32,511 bases of DNA from Apilactobacillus kunkeei DSM 12361 = ATCC 700308 (GCF_001281265.1 NZ_JXDB01000016.1:1-32511), one strand, 5' to 3'; numbered from the stretch's first letter, positions 17,117 to 24,899 are shown. The notes: generated by a model from the sequence alone, not told the origin. Numbers and translations: made by a program.

Positions 17117-18410
17117 CAGATTCACCTTCTAACTTGTTTTCAACTAGCACCTTTTCCTTTGTTTGTGTCTTCATAACGTCTTTCATGAAGTTCTTTTGTA
17201 AGTTCTTTTGTTTTACTTGTGATGCTACTTGAGTAGGTAGTCCCCATAGTTTGATGAAACCAACTGAAGCATTTTGATCGAATGAATCGGCAGAGGTGTA
17301 AGTAGCTAAGTCTTCGTCGTATAGTGATTCTTCTGACTTAGAAGCGACTACGTAAACGTTACCCTTGAACAACTTCACTTTAACTGTTCCACTAACTGTA
17401 TCTTGTGATGATTGGATAAATGCCTTTAGTGACTTCATCAATGGTGAGAACCATAAACCGTTGTAAGTGAGATTAGCGATTTGTTGTTCAATCATTGGCT
17501 TGAAGTGAGCTAAATCTCTTTCCATAGTTAGATTTTCCATTGCCTTGTGGGCTTTTAGTAATACGGTAGCACCAGGCGCTTCGTATACTTCTCTGGATTT
17601 GATTCCTACTAAACGGTTTTCAATGTGATCGATACGACCGACACCGTGTTCGCCGGCTGCGATATTAACCTTTTGGATAACATCAACGAAGCTCATTTCA
17701 ACGCCGTTAACTGCGACTGGCTTACCTTGTTTAAAGGTGATGTCCATGAATTCTGGTTGGTCAGGAGTTTCTTCAATTGGTTTAGTAATATCGAAGGCGT
17801 CTTCTGGAGCTTGGTTCCATGGATTTTCTAGGACACCACATTCATTGGCACGTCCCCAGATATTTGCGTCGATTGAGTATGGAGAATCTAAATCAATTGG
17901 AATATCGATGTTATGTTTCTTAGCAAATTCGATTTCTTCTTCTCTGTTCCAGTGCCATTGACGAACTGGAGTAACCACTGTCAGTTTTGGATCTAGAGAA
18001 TGGATAGCGACATCGAAACGAACTTGGTCGTTTCCTTTACCAGTACATCCATGACAAATATATTCAGCACCTTCTTTATGAGCAATTTCAACTAATTTTT
18101 GACTCATTAAAGGACGAGATAGGGCTGAGCTCAATGGATATTCGCCTTCATACATAGCATTAGCATCCAATGCAGTTAATAGGAAATCTTCAGCGAATTC
18201 GTCTAATGCATCAACAACATATGACTTAACGGCACCTACTTTTAACGCCTTTTCTTTAATTTGATTTAAATCTTTATGTTCACCGTAGTCCTCTCCAACA
18301 TTAATGCAGCAGGCAATTACGTCAAAACCTTGTTCGATTAACCATGCAATTGAAACTGATGTATCTAATCCTCCGGAATATGCTAAAACGATTTTCTTTG
18401 ATTGTTTCAT
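17109..18410 (-). CDS. argG: argininosuccinate synthase
   Basis: About 433 residues; ligates citrulline and aspartate using ATP. The N-type pyrophosphatase motif [11 protein letters not shown] is at about 9-19, with [13 protein letters not shown] (about 117-129) and [13 protein letters not shown] (about 177-189). The frame has an ATG at 18419, but GGAGG abuts that codon; the ATG at 18410 lies 9 nt from GGAGG and fits the family start. First gene of a four-gene coupled operon controlled by three upstream T-boxes. The start region also contains a parS-like 16-mer (18403-18418). With ArgH it makes arginine from citrulline; no argF or carAB is nearby. Confidence 0.95.
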   Translation of the reverse strand: MKQSKKIVLAYSGGLDTSVSIAWLIEQGFDVIACCINVGEDYGEHKDLNQIKEKALKVGAVKSYVVDALDEFAEDFLLTALDANAMYEGEYPLSSALSRPLMSQKLVEIAHKEGAEYICHGCTGKGNDQVRFDVAIHSLDPKLTVVTPVRQWHWNREEEIEFAKKHNIDIPIDLDSPYSIDANIWGRANECGVLENPWNQAPEDAFDITKPIEETPDQPEFMDITFKQGKPVAVNGVEMSFVDVIQKVNIAAGEHGVGRIDHIENRLVGIKSREVYEAPGATVLLKAHKAMENLTMERDLAHFKPMIEQQIANLTYNGLWFSPLMKSLKAFIQSSQDTVSGTVKVKLFKGNVYVVASKSEESLYDEDLATYTSADSFDQNASVGFIKLWGLPTQVASQVKQKNLQKNFMKDVMKTQTKEKVLVENKLEGESDE

Positions 18411-18418
18411 GTGAAACA
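18403..18418. promoter_or_regulatory. parS-like site at the argG start
   Basis: TGTTTCATGTGAAACA differs from the Bacillota parS form TGTTTCACGTGAAACA by one central base. The reverse complement is identical to the 16-mer at 28208-28223. Located within 15 kb of oriC, where ParB/Spo0J loads. It overlaps the argG initiation region. Confidence 0.65.
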
Positions 18419-18419
18419 T

Positions 18420-18666
18420 CCTCCTTTTTTGTATATAAACAATGAAATTTTTATTTCAACAGAGGACGATGTAACCGCGGTACCACCTCACTTCCTAACA
18501 TCCTCGCGAATGCTAGCTCATAAAGTCAATGACTTCCGCGTTAACGCCGCCAACGTTTGCTTCTACTCATTTCGAAGCTCATTCATAAGTACGATTAATC
18601 AAATGTCATTATTAACTCTCATCAACGTTATTTTCTCTGTAAATGATTGGTTTGATTAAATTCTTG
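18420..18666 (-). promoter_or_regulatory. T-box riboswitch 3 (argG-proximal), CGU specifier, translational type
   Basis: Read on the - strand: AG-bulge ACAGAGA, apical GATGAGAG, specifier AATCGTAC with CGU at 18593-18591, hairpin GCTTC/GAAGC around GAAATGAGTA, a stem III with GCGA loop, and T-box AGGTGGTACCGCG (18488-18476). Unlike copies 1 and 2 there is no GC-rich terminator with a U run. The segment CGTCCTCT can pair with GGAGGATG at the argG ribosome site (8 bp including two G-U pairs), mutually exclusive with the T-box antiterminator/antisequestrator. This predicts control of translation by uncharged tRNA-Arg. Confidence 0.88.
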
Positions 18667-18689
18667 ATCATCATGCAAATATTTATATA

Positions 18690-18927
18690 AAAAAAGTCCC
18701 CTAGGAATAAATCCTAGAGGACGACTAATCGTGGTTCCACCTCAGTTTCTGATGCTCTCACAAACATCAGCTCATAAAGTTTTTTCAAACTTTAACGATA
18801 ACGCGTTAACGGTGAATTCTACTCATTTCGAATTCAAACTCATAGGTACGATTTAATTAATGTCATCCTTAGCTCTCACCCGGCTTTGCTAAGTTCTCTG
18901 TAAATAACTGAATTAATTAAAATTCCT
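18690..18927 (-). promoter_or_regulatory. T-box riboswitch 2, CGU specifier, with terminator
   Basis: Leftward leader with ACAGAGA bulge, specifier AAATCGTACC (CGU at 18850-18848), hairpin GAATTC/GAATTC around GAAATGAGTA, stem III CTGATGTTT-GTGA-GAGCATCAG, and T-box AGGTGGAACCACG (18742-18730; one base off the usual ACCGCG). Terminator stem GTCCTCTAGGA/TCCTAGGGGAC, followed by T7, occupies 18722-18690 and overlaps the CGTCCTC antiterminator strand. Uncharged tRNA-Arg should permit readthrough to the third T-box. Confidence 0.93.
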
Positions 18928-18964
18928 AATCACTGTTTTTAAAATTAATATTTATTTTGGGTAT

Positions 18965-19197
18965 AAAAAAATCCTCTTGGATAAGATATCCAAGAGGACG
19001 AATAAATCGCGGTGCCACCTCAATTCCTAGCATTCTCACGAATACTAGCTCGAGAAGTTATAATAACTTCAGCGTTAACGCCGCCAACGATTTTTTCTAC
19101 TCATTTCGAAAAATGACTCTCAGGTACGATTCAATTACCGTGCTACCCACTCTCATAACCGTGGACTCCCTGTGAAACACTCAATAATTAAAATTCC
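18965..19197 (-). promoter_or_regulatory. T-box riboswitch 1 (promoter-proximal), CGU specifier, with terminator
   Basis: Leftward leader: AGGGAG bulge, apical GGTTATGAGAG, specifier TGAATCGTACC (CGU at 19128-19126), hairpin TTTTTC/GAAAAA around GAAATGAGTA, stem III CTAGTATTC-GTGA-GAATGCTAG, T-box AGGTGGCACCGCG (19020-19008). The terminator is CCTCTTGGAT/ATCCAAGAGG (18997-18973) with T7. All canonical elements are present. It is the first checkpoint on the arg operon transcript. Confidence 0.94.
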
Positions 19198-19225
19198 TGT
19201 TCAACGTCTTATTTGATTGTCACTT

Positions 19226-19254
19226 ATGTTAATACCTTCTTAGAAAAATTGCAA
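19226..19254 (-). promoter_or_regulatory. candidate promoter of the T-box/arg operon
   Basis: On the - strand TTGCAA (19254-19249), 17-nt spacer, TAACAT (19231-19226), about 30 nt before the first T-box. No terminator is visible between the pepC stop at 19265 and this point, so readthrough from the pepC operon could also feed the leader. Confidence 0.45.
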
Positions 19255-19264
19255 CACTTTAATT

Positions 19265-20590
19265 TTATTCTAATGAATCCCAAGGTGCTAATTCTACCGG
19301 GGATTGGCTCAACAGTGCGATTTTATCATTAGATAAATATTTTTTATTTATTACGATTTCATATACATATTCGTTCATCCAACCATCATCCATGATGAAA
19401 TATCCGTTAACACCATTCTTTGATCCCCATGAATTTTCCACTTTCCATTTAGTTGGTTTATCATCGACTAAATCGACACCGGTTAATGCAGTGGCGTGTG
19501 AAACGTTAGCTTCATGGTATTGTAGACGTTCTTTTTTGCTCATTGATAAATCAACGTCAAAAAGTTCGTCGTAATGGTATAGGTTTTCAGCTAGGAAGCC
19601 TTTTTTTCGGTCAGATTGACGCGCAATGTCGTTAGCGAACCAAACAGCTTGACCGTCCTTTAATTGTGCAATTGCGACATTTTTTAGGTCTTCCATTGGT
19701 AGGTTCAAGAATTCAATCTTTCTACCATCAACCACGTTTTCTTGGGCTGATAATCGATACATCTTGTCGTATTCCTTGTCAGGAGAGTTACTTAGGACAA
19801 CGTAATCGTCTAAATCAGCATCCGATAGGTACTTTTCATAGAATGCCTTAGGGGTTAAATCACGATCAATGTGGTAGTTGTCGTTATCATCCCTATATTC
19901 AAAGTCAAAAGTTTTTGGAGGCACGCCAAGTGAGTACGCAGCAATCTTGTAAACTTCGGCCAGCATTTGTTCTCTAGCGTCATGGATGTCTTCCTCAGAC
20001 ACGCCGTCTTTTACCATGTTACGTAGCTTGAACGCATCGTTTCTTAGTTTGTAATTCAAAATTGCTTTCAAATCACCGGTACTTTCGGAAACGTTGGTTT
20101 CACTAAACGCAGTGGTTGGCACAACCCCGTATTTTTGAACTAATGCTACGGCCATTGCCCATTGACCACCGTCGGCACCTGGTCCCACTTCTAGGAAGTA
20201 TTGAACGGTTCGGTCATCTAGTGGTTTGTCAGCAGTGTTTACGATGCGGTCGTAAAAGATGTTAGCACGTTCAATCTTATCCCAGAAGAATAGATAGTTT
20301 TGTGATAATTCGAAGTCTTTGACGTTGTACTTAGCGCCAAATTGGTGCTTTAAGGTGTTTAATAACGCAAACATCCAGCAACGACCGGATTGTTTTTGGT
20401 TGGACACCTTACCAGTCTTCACTTCAACAAAAAAGACGGGATTTAATTTTTCAGTGGCTGTCTCATCGTATGAAACATTGCCAATTCCATTTTGTGTTAC
20501 GGTTCTTTCCAAAATCGCATTGGTAGGATTTTTTTCGTAGGCCGCACGTAATTCTTTTAGATCTTGTTCGGTAATTTTTGTTTCAGTCAT
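19265..20590 (-). CDS. pepC: aminopeptidase C, copy 1 (bleomycin hydrolase family)
   Basis: A 441-residue cytosolic cysteine aminopeptidase (C1B) that releases N-terminal residues from peptides. The catalytic triad is intact: Cys71 in QSGRCWMF, His365 in SHATALTG, Asn386 in VENSWG. Length equals the lactobacillar PepC standard. It lies 14 nt after a second pepC copy; the two align end to end, so this is a tandem duplication that has diverged. AAGGAGG precedes the ATG. No terminator is seen after it, before the arg T-box leaders. Confidence 0.94.
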   Translation of the reverse strand: MTETKITEQDLKELRAAYEKNPTNAILERTVTQNGIGNVSYDETATEKLNPVFFVEVKTGKVSNQKQSGRCWMFALLNTLKHQFGAKYNVKDFELSQNYLFFWDKIERANIFYDRIVNTADKPLDDRTVQYFLEVGPGADGGQWAMAVALVQKYGVVPTTAFSETNVSESTGDLKAILNYKLRNDAFKLRNMVKDGVSEEDIHDAREQMLAEVYKIAAYSLGVPPKTFDFEYRDDNDNYHIDRDLTPKAFYEKYLSDADLDDYVVLSNSPDKEYDKMYRLSAQENVVDGRKIEFLNLPMEDLKNVAIAQLKDGQAVWFANDIARQSDRKKGFLAENLYHYDELFDVDLSMSKKERLQYHEANVSHATALTGVDLVDDKPTKWKVENSWGSKNGVNGYFIMDDGWMNEYVYEIVINKKYLSNDKIALLSQSPVELAPWDSLE

Positions 20591-20604
20591 TATCTACGTC
20601 CTCC

Positions 20605-21921
20605 TTATACCGCTGCCCAAGGGTCTAAATCGACTGGGGTTTGTGCTAGTAATTGTCTTTGTGAATCGGTTAGGTACTTCTTGTTGACGATCACTTCGAA
20701 GACGTTATTGTCCATCCAGTTATCGGCCATTACGAAGTAACCCTTTTCGCCGACCTTTTCACCCCATGAGTTTTCGACCTTCCACTTAGTTGGTTTGTCG
20801 TCGACAATGTCGACACCAGTAAGTGTCATCGCGTGGTTAGGAATGTTGTCGTAGTAATCCAAGCGTTGGGCCTTGTCCATGTTCATGTCGATATCAAACA
20901 ATTCAGCACGGCGGTATAAATCGTCGTCTAAAAGACCGTTTTGGCGGTCTGATTGTTCGGTCACGGTGTTGGCAAACCAGACAGTTTCGCCATCCTTTAA
21001 TTGCGCAATCGCCGCATCCTTTAACACGTCCATTGACATGTTTAAGAATTCAACTTGGCGACCACCAACGACGTTTTGACCGGCCTTGTTACGGAATAAT
21101 TGTTCCATTTTACGGTTAGGATAATTACCTAAAACAACGTAATCATCTAAATCAATTTCGAAGTATTTATCGAAGAATTGTTTAGGTGTGATGTCTGCAT
21201 CTACATGGTAGTTTTGCTTGTCATCACGGTATTCAAAGGTAAATGTTTCACGTGGAACACCACACGCGAAACCAGCGATTTTGTAAACTTCTTTTAGCAT
21301 TTCCTTACGTTTTTCAGCAATCTCGGCATCACTATTTCCGGCATGAATCATGTCACGTAATACCATTGCGTCACGACGTAACTTACGGTTCAATACTTCC
21401 TTTAAATCAGATGTATCTTCGGTTACGTTGCTTTCAGGAAAGGCTGAAGTTGGCATTACACCGTACTTTTGAACTAGTGCAACGGCCATCCCCCATTCAC
21501 CACCATCTGCACCCGGTGCAGCTAAGTAGCAGCGAAGTTCGCGATTATCGAAAGGCTTATCAGCAGTATCGATAATGCGATCGTAAAAGATGTTGGCACG
21601 TTCTACCTTATCCCAGAAAAATAGGTAGCTTTGTGATAGTTCAAAGTCTTTTACGTCGTAGCGTTTCGCAAAGTCGTGTTTTAAAACATTTAACAATGAG
21701 AATAGCCAGCAACGTCCTGAACGTTTTTGGTTTGATACCTTACCAGTATCGATTTCTACAGAGTATGTGTGGTTTAATTTGGCCACTACTCGATTGTCTT
21801 TGGCGGTATTGTTTATGCCGTTTTTCATAACGGAACGTTGTAATACCTTATTTTTTGGATCACTGTCATATTTTTCGCGCATTGCGTCAAAGTCGGCCTG
21901 CGTTAACTTAGTATGAGCCAT
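20605..21921 (-). CDS. pepC: aminopeptidase C, copy 2 (bleomycin hydrolase family)
   Basis: A 438-residue paralogue of the adjacent gene with triad Cys71 (RSGRCWLF), His363 (NHAMTLTG) and Asn384 (VENSWG). Both copies keep the same C-terminal tail pattern (PV.L.PW), which in this family reaches into the active-site channel and sets aminopeptidase specificity. It is 23 nt downstream of an aminotransferase-like gene, so the three probably share a transcript. The coding sequence contains a consensus parS site (21244-21259). Two active copies suggest different peptide preferences or a dosage effect; neither can be told from sequence. Confidence 0.94.
   Translation of the reverse strand: MAHTKLTQADFDAMREKYDSDPKNKVLQRSVMKNGINNTAKDNRVVAKLNHTYSVEIDTGKVSNQKRSGRCWLFSLLNVLKHDFAKRYDVKDFELSQSYLFFWDKVERANIFYDRIIDTADKPFDNRELRCYLAAPGADGGEWGMAVALVQKYGVMPTSAFPESNVTEDTSDLKEVLNRKLRRDAMVLRDMIHAGNSDAEIAEKRKEMLKEVYKIAGFACGVPRETFTFEYRDDKQNYHVDADITPKQFFDKYFEIDLDDYVVLGNYPNRKMEQLFRNKAGQNVVGGRQVEFLNMSMDVLKDAAIAQLKDGETVWFANTVTEQSDRQNGLLDDDLYRRAELFDIDMNMDKAQRLDYYDNIPNHAMTLTGVDIVDDKPTKWKVENSWGEKVGEKGYFVMADNWMDNNVFEVIVNKKYLTDSQRQLLAQTPVDLDPWAAV
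21244..21259. promoter_or_regulatory. parS site inside pepC copy 2
   Basis: TGTTTCACGTGGAACA matches the consensus TGTTNCACGTGNAACA completely. ParB/Spo0J sites of this form cluster around oriC in Bacillota; this one is about 11 kb from the DnaA boxes. Being inside a coding region is common for parS. Confidence 0.85.
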
Positions 21922-21944
21922 TAATTACACCCCTAATTAGCTTA

Positions 21945-23282
21945 TTAATCAGTACTCCAACCGATAGTCTTATCGAATTGAATACGACCGTTTGCTTCAT
22001 CATCCATCGCTTGATCGATAACGTCAAAGGCCTTTTCTAGTTGTTCTTCGGTAATTACCAAAGGTGGTTGGAATCTAAGCACATTTCCCCTAACGGTAAT
22101 CATGATTACCCCTAGTTCAAACATGCGATAGATTAGTTTTGTCGCTACTTTGACATCAGCTTTTCCGGTCTTTGAATCGACGATATCAATTCCACCGTCT
22201 AGTCCGTACATTCTAACGTCGCCGACAAAATCGTACTTCTCTTTCATTCTATCAAAGAATACTTTTGATTTAACACCTAAACGCTCACTACGTTCTAGTA
22301 GATGTTCGTCTTCGATGACGTCGATTGTGGCCATGGCAGCCGCTGTGGTAACAGGGTTTCCGGCGGTGGTAAATGCATTGGCAGGTGATTGCAAAGATTC
22401 CATAATTTCTTTCCTACCAATCACCGCACTAAGTGGCAATCCGGATGCTAACGATTTCCCAACGGTCATTAAATCTGGATAGATCTCGTCAAATTGTTGA
22501 ATTGACCACCATTTACCGGTACGGCCCATCCCTTGATTGACCTCATCAATTGCAAATAGGATGCCATGTTCGTGGGCAAATTCGTATACTTTCTTTAGGT
22601 ACTTTTCTGGTGCTTTAACGATTCCACCATCACCTTGAATTGGTTCAATCAAGATGACCGCAACTTCGTCAGCAGGTAAATATGTATCAAATGGTAGCTT
22701 AAATTCCTCAAACATGCGATCTACGAACTCATCTTCTGTTTCATATGATTCGCGGTACCATGGACTTGGAAATGGCACTTTGTAGAATCCACTCATTAAT
22801 GGTCCCATCTTACGATTCATGTTCAAACTAACGCCAGAAGCACTCATTGAACCGTATGTAGAACCGTGATATGCTCCAGTAAAACTAACAACGTCTTGGC
22901 GACCGGTATAGCCGCGAGCAAACTTGATTAGCGCGTCATTGGCGTCTGATCCAGAGTTTCCCCATGACAATTCAGCCGGACCATCGATTGGCGCTAAATC
23001 GGTCAATCGTTTGGCCAGTTGGGCTGCTGGTAAGTTGGCAAAGTACGCTGGAGTATATTGGATTAACTTTTGAGCCTGTTTGGTGATTGCATCAACCACA
23101 TGCGGATGGCTATGACCAGTATTGGTTGAGGATGCGCTCGCTAATAAATCAATGTATTCGTTTCCTTCGACGTCCTTTAAAATCGCACCTTCACCCGATT
23201 CAATTACCATATCAAAGTACTTGATACGTGAAGCTGATGCGAAACTTTCGTCTTCGTCATGCAAAATTTCTTGATTTTTCAT
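21945..23282 (-). CDS. class III PLP aminotransferase, isoleucine 2-epimerase-like
   Basis: About 445 residues. A fold-type I PLP enzyme with cofactor Lys about 276 in TVGKSLASG, the Asp of AIDEVNQGMGRTGK, and GNSGSDANDALIKFARGYTGRQ. These segments, with ASAS near residue 50 and LNMNRKMGPL, closely resemble the lactobacillar isoleucine 2-epimerase rather than GABA or ornithine aminotransferases. The predicted reaction is epimerisation of branched-chain amino acids to D-allo forms. The frame starts at GTG 23291, but ATG 23282 sits 8 nt after GAGG and is preferred. First gene of an apparent operon with two pepC genes. Confidence 0.85.
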   Translation of the reverse strand: MKNQEILHDEDESFASASRIKYFDMVIESGEGAILKDVEGNEYIDLLASASSTNTGHSHPHVVDAITKQAQKLIQYTPAYFANLPAAQLAKRLTDLAPIDGPAELSWGNSGSDANDALIKFARGYTGRQDVVSFTGAYHGSTYGSMSASGVSLNMNRKMGPLMSGFYKVPFPSPWYRESYETEDEFVDRMFEEFKLPFDTYLPADEVAVILIEPIQGDGGIVKAPEKYLKKVYEFAHEHGILFAIDEVNQGMGRTGKWWSIQQFDEIYPDLMTVGKSLASGLPLSAVIGRKEIMESLQSPANAFTTAGNPVTTAAAMATIDVIEDEHLLERSERLGVKSKVFFDRMKEKYDFVGDVRMYGLDGGIDIVDSKTGKADVKVATKLIYRMFELGVIMITVRGNVLRFQPPLVITEEQLEKAFDVIDQAMDDEANGRIQFDKTIGWSTD

Positions 23283-23308
23283 ATTGAACACCTCATTCCA
23301 TATATTTA

Positions 23309-23341
23309 TTAGAAAACGATTAATTTCTAATCGTTTTCTAA
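23309..23341. promoter_or_regulatory. perfect 14-bp inverted repeat, probable operator
   Basis: TTAGAAAACGATTA and its exact complement flank the 5-nt ATTTC. It begins about 8 nt after the predicted transcription start of the aminotransferase-pepC operon, a typical repressor position. There is no T tract, so it is not a terminator. It does not fit the CcpA cre consensus at the outer positions. The regulator is unknown. Confidence 0.65.
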
Positions 23342-23355
23342 TTTAATTGTCATTA

Positions 23356-23383
23356 ATTATAGCTGACTGATTAAAGTTGTCAA
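23356..23383 (-). promoter_or_regulatory. strong promoter of the aminotransferase-pepC operon
   Basis: On the - strand a consensus TTGACA (23383-23378), 16-nt spacer and consensus TATAAT (23361-23356). One of the best sigma-A matches in the window, directly upstream of the inverted repeat. Confidence 0.85.
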
Positions 23384-23507
23384 CATGTGGATAAGTGAAC
23401 TAAAGGTTACATTTAAGTTAAATTGGCCGATTTAGCTTGATATTTATGTATTTACTGGTAAATTATTATATATATGAGAATTTTTTACATTCCCAGGAGG
23501 AAACGAT

Positions 23508-24224
23508 ATGAAAAAGAGAGTCGCCGCTGCATTTGCAGCTGTCGGTGCCGTATTTTTAATCGGTACTGCCGTCCATGCATCCGCTAAACAAACATACACT
23601 AACCGAAGCGAATTCGTTAACGTCTACAAATATGGAAAATTACGTCACGGTCGTCACACAATGATGAGATACCGTTACTTCAAGAGAATTGGTCACATGC
23701 ACGTGGGTAACCGCGTTCGTTTCAACGGATCAAACTTCCTATTCTTACCAAAATTAGGTGGTTATGTTCCTGAATACCAATTAAAGCTTGTCAAACCCGT
23801 TAAAAAGGTTAAAAAAGCTAAGCAAGTTCTTGTAAAACATAAGAAGACTACAAAGAAGAATAAAGCTAAAAAAGAAGTTAAGAACATGGTTATCACTGAT
23901 ACCAGCGCTTCAGGTTTCAGCCTAAGTACCCGTATGCTTGATGATTCAGCAGTTGCTCAACCAAAACAAAACGTTACTGCTACTAAACAACAAGCAAATC
24001 AGGATGTTGTAAAACCTAAACAAGAAATGGTTAAACCCGAGCAATCAAAACGTCCATTCAGCGATCACCACGATGATTTGAATCAATCACGTGATGACGA
24101 TCAAAAGGTAACTCAAAACAATACCACAGATGGTTCAGGTGCTGCTCTAAACAACAGCGCAGCTGCTACTACCACTTCATCAGTAAGTGACGGTACAACT
24201 AGTACCGCATCAAAGAATAAATAA
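23508..24224 (+). CDS. secreted lysine-rich protein with low-complexity tail
   Basis: A 238-residue exported protein. Signal peptide 1-26 (KKR, hydrophobic core, ASA before the cut). A basic, Tyr/Arg-rich module (about 27-95) follows, with VNVYKYGKLRHGRHTMMRYR and FLFLPKLGGYVPEYQLKLV. Then a lysine-rich stretch (96-127) and a disordered Q/N/S/T-rich tail. No LPxTG, membrane anchor or catalytic motif is visible; the positive charge could hold it to teichoic acids or envelope polymers (inference). Good ribosome site CAGGAGGAAACGAT. Stands alone with a strong terminator. I do not recognise the family. Confidence 0.85.
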   Translation: MKKRVAAAFAAVGAVFLIGTAVHASAKQTYTNRSEFVNVYKYGKLRHGRHTMMRYRYFKRIGHMHVGNRVRFNGSNFLFLPKLGGYVPEYQLKLVKPVKKVKKAKQVLVKHKKTTKKNKAKKEVKNMVITDTSASGFSLSTRMLDDSAVAQPKQNVTATKQQANQDVVKPKQEMVKPEQSKRPFSDHHDDLNQSRDDDQKVTQNNTTDGSGAALNNSAAATTTSSVSDGTTSTASKNK

Positions 24225-24238
24225 ATAACCAACAAAAA

Positions 24239-24267
24239 AGCGTTGAATTTAATTCAACGCTTTTTTA
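24239..24267. terminator. bidirectional terminator
   Basis: Stem GCGTTGAA/TTCAACGC with short AT loop, flanked by A6 and T6. It serves the secreted protein gene and the convergent signal peptidase gene, whose stop codon lies within it. Confidence 0.92.
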
Positions 24268-24884
24268 TTTTGTAAATCATTAATGTTGTAACGCTGTGTG
24301 GCATTTCCGGACCATGGGAATGAATACACAACTCCTAATACTTTTCTTTGTTCAACAAATCCCCAATAACGGCTGTCATTTGAGATTGATCGATTATCAC
24401 CTAAAACAAAGTACATCCCTTTAGGGACAATCTTTTCATCTTGGTCATCTACCCATTTTTCTCTGGATAACTTGGTAATATCCCAGTTCTTAATGACATC
24501 ATTTTGAAATTTGTAGCGTGTTCCCACGCCCACCTGTTGCTTACTAATATAGTTTTGCTTGTAGAGCTTGTTATTGATGTATAGCTTCCCGTTTTTATAA
24601 ACGATTTTATCGCCAGGCATCCCAACTACACGCTTTACGTAGTATGTAGTGGCGAATTTGGTAGGATCCTCGCCGAACGCGTCAAACACAATCACGCTAT
24701 TGCGTTTAATTTCTGCTTGTTTCATCACCAAGACTCGTTGTCCCGTATGTAAGTTGGGGTCCATCGAATGGCCATCAACCTTAACTACGGTCGCAAAACT
24801 CTTGATAGCAAACCAGGCCAGTACCAAGAATAACAGGTAGATAACCCATGATAATAAACTCTTTTGTTTTGCAGTTAATTTCAT
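24249..24884 (-). CDS. lepB: signal peptidase I, copy 1
   Basis: A 211-residue membrane protease that removes signal peptides from exported proteins. One N-terminal membrane helix (about 10-31) precedes the catalytic Ser40 in VDGHSMDPN. The Lys84 general base is in YYVKRVVGMPGD and the conserved GDNRSISNDSRYWG is at about 167-180. Single N-terminal helix is the Gram-positive type. It lies 15 nt after a near-identical-length paralogue and is probably co-transcribed with it. Confidence 0.94.
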   Translation of the reverse strand: MKLTAKQKSLLSWVIYLLFLVLAWFAIKSFATVVKVDGHSMDPNLHTGQRVLVMKQAEIKRNSVIVFDAFGEDPTKFATTYYVKRVVGMPGDKIVYKNGKLYINNKLYKQNYISKQQVGVGTRYKFQNDVIKNWDITKLSREKWVDDQDEKIVPKGMYFVLGDNRSISNDSRYWGFVEQRKVLGVVYSFPWSGNATQRYNINDLQNKKALN

Positions 24885-24899
24885 GGATTAAATTCCCCT

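Noticed and set aside
18420-19197. Three similar units suggested a CRISPR-like or other repeat array
   Set aside because: Unit length is about 240 bp with T-box, specifier and terminator elements in order, so these are riboswitches. Open frames across them (18402-18659 and 18957-19175, + strand) are antisense by-products.
21243-21575. 110-residue rightward frame in pepC copy 2
   Set aside because: Antisense to a conserved enzyme, no ribosome site; its start falls in the parS site by chance.
23309-23341. CcpA cre site in the inverted repeat
   Set aside because: The central AAACGATT is cre-like but the outer T/G and C/A positions do not match; the symmetry is centred elsewhere.
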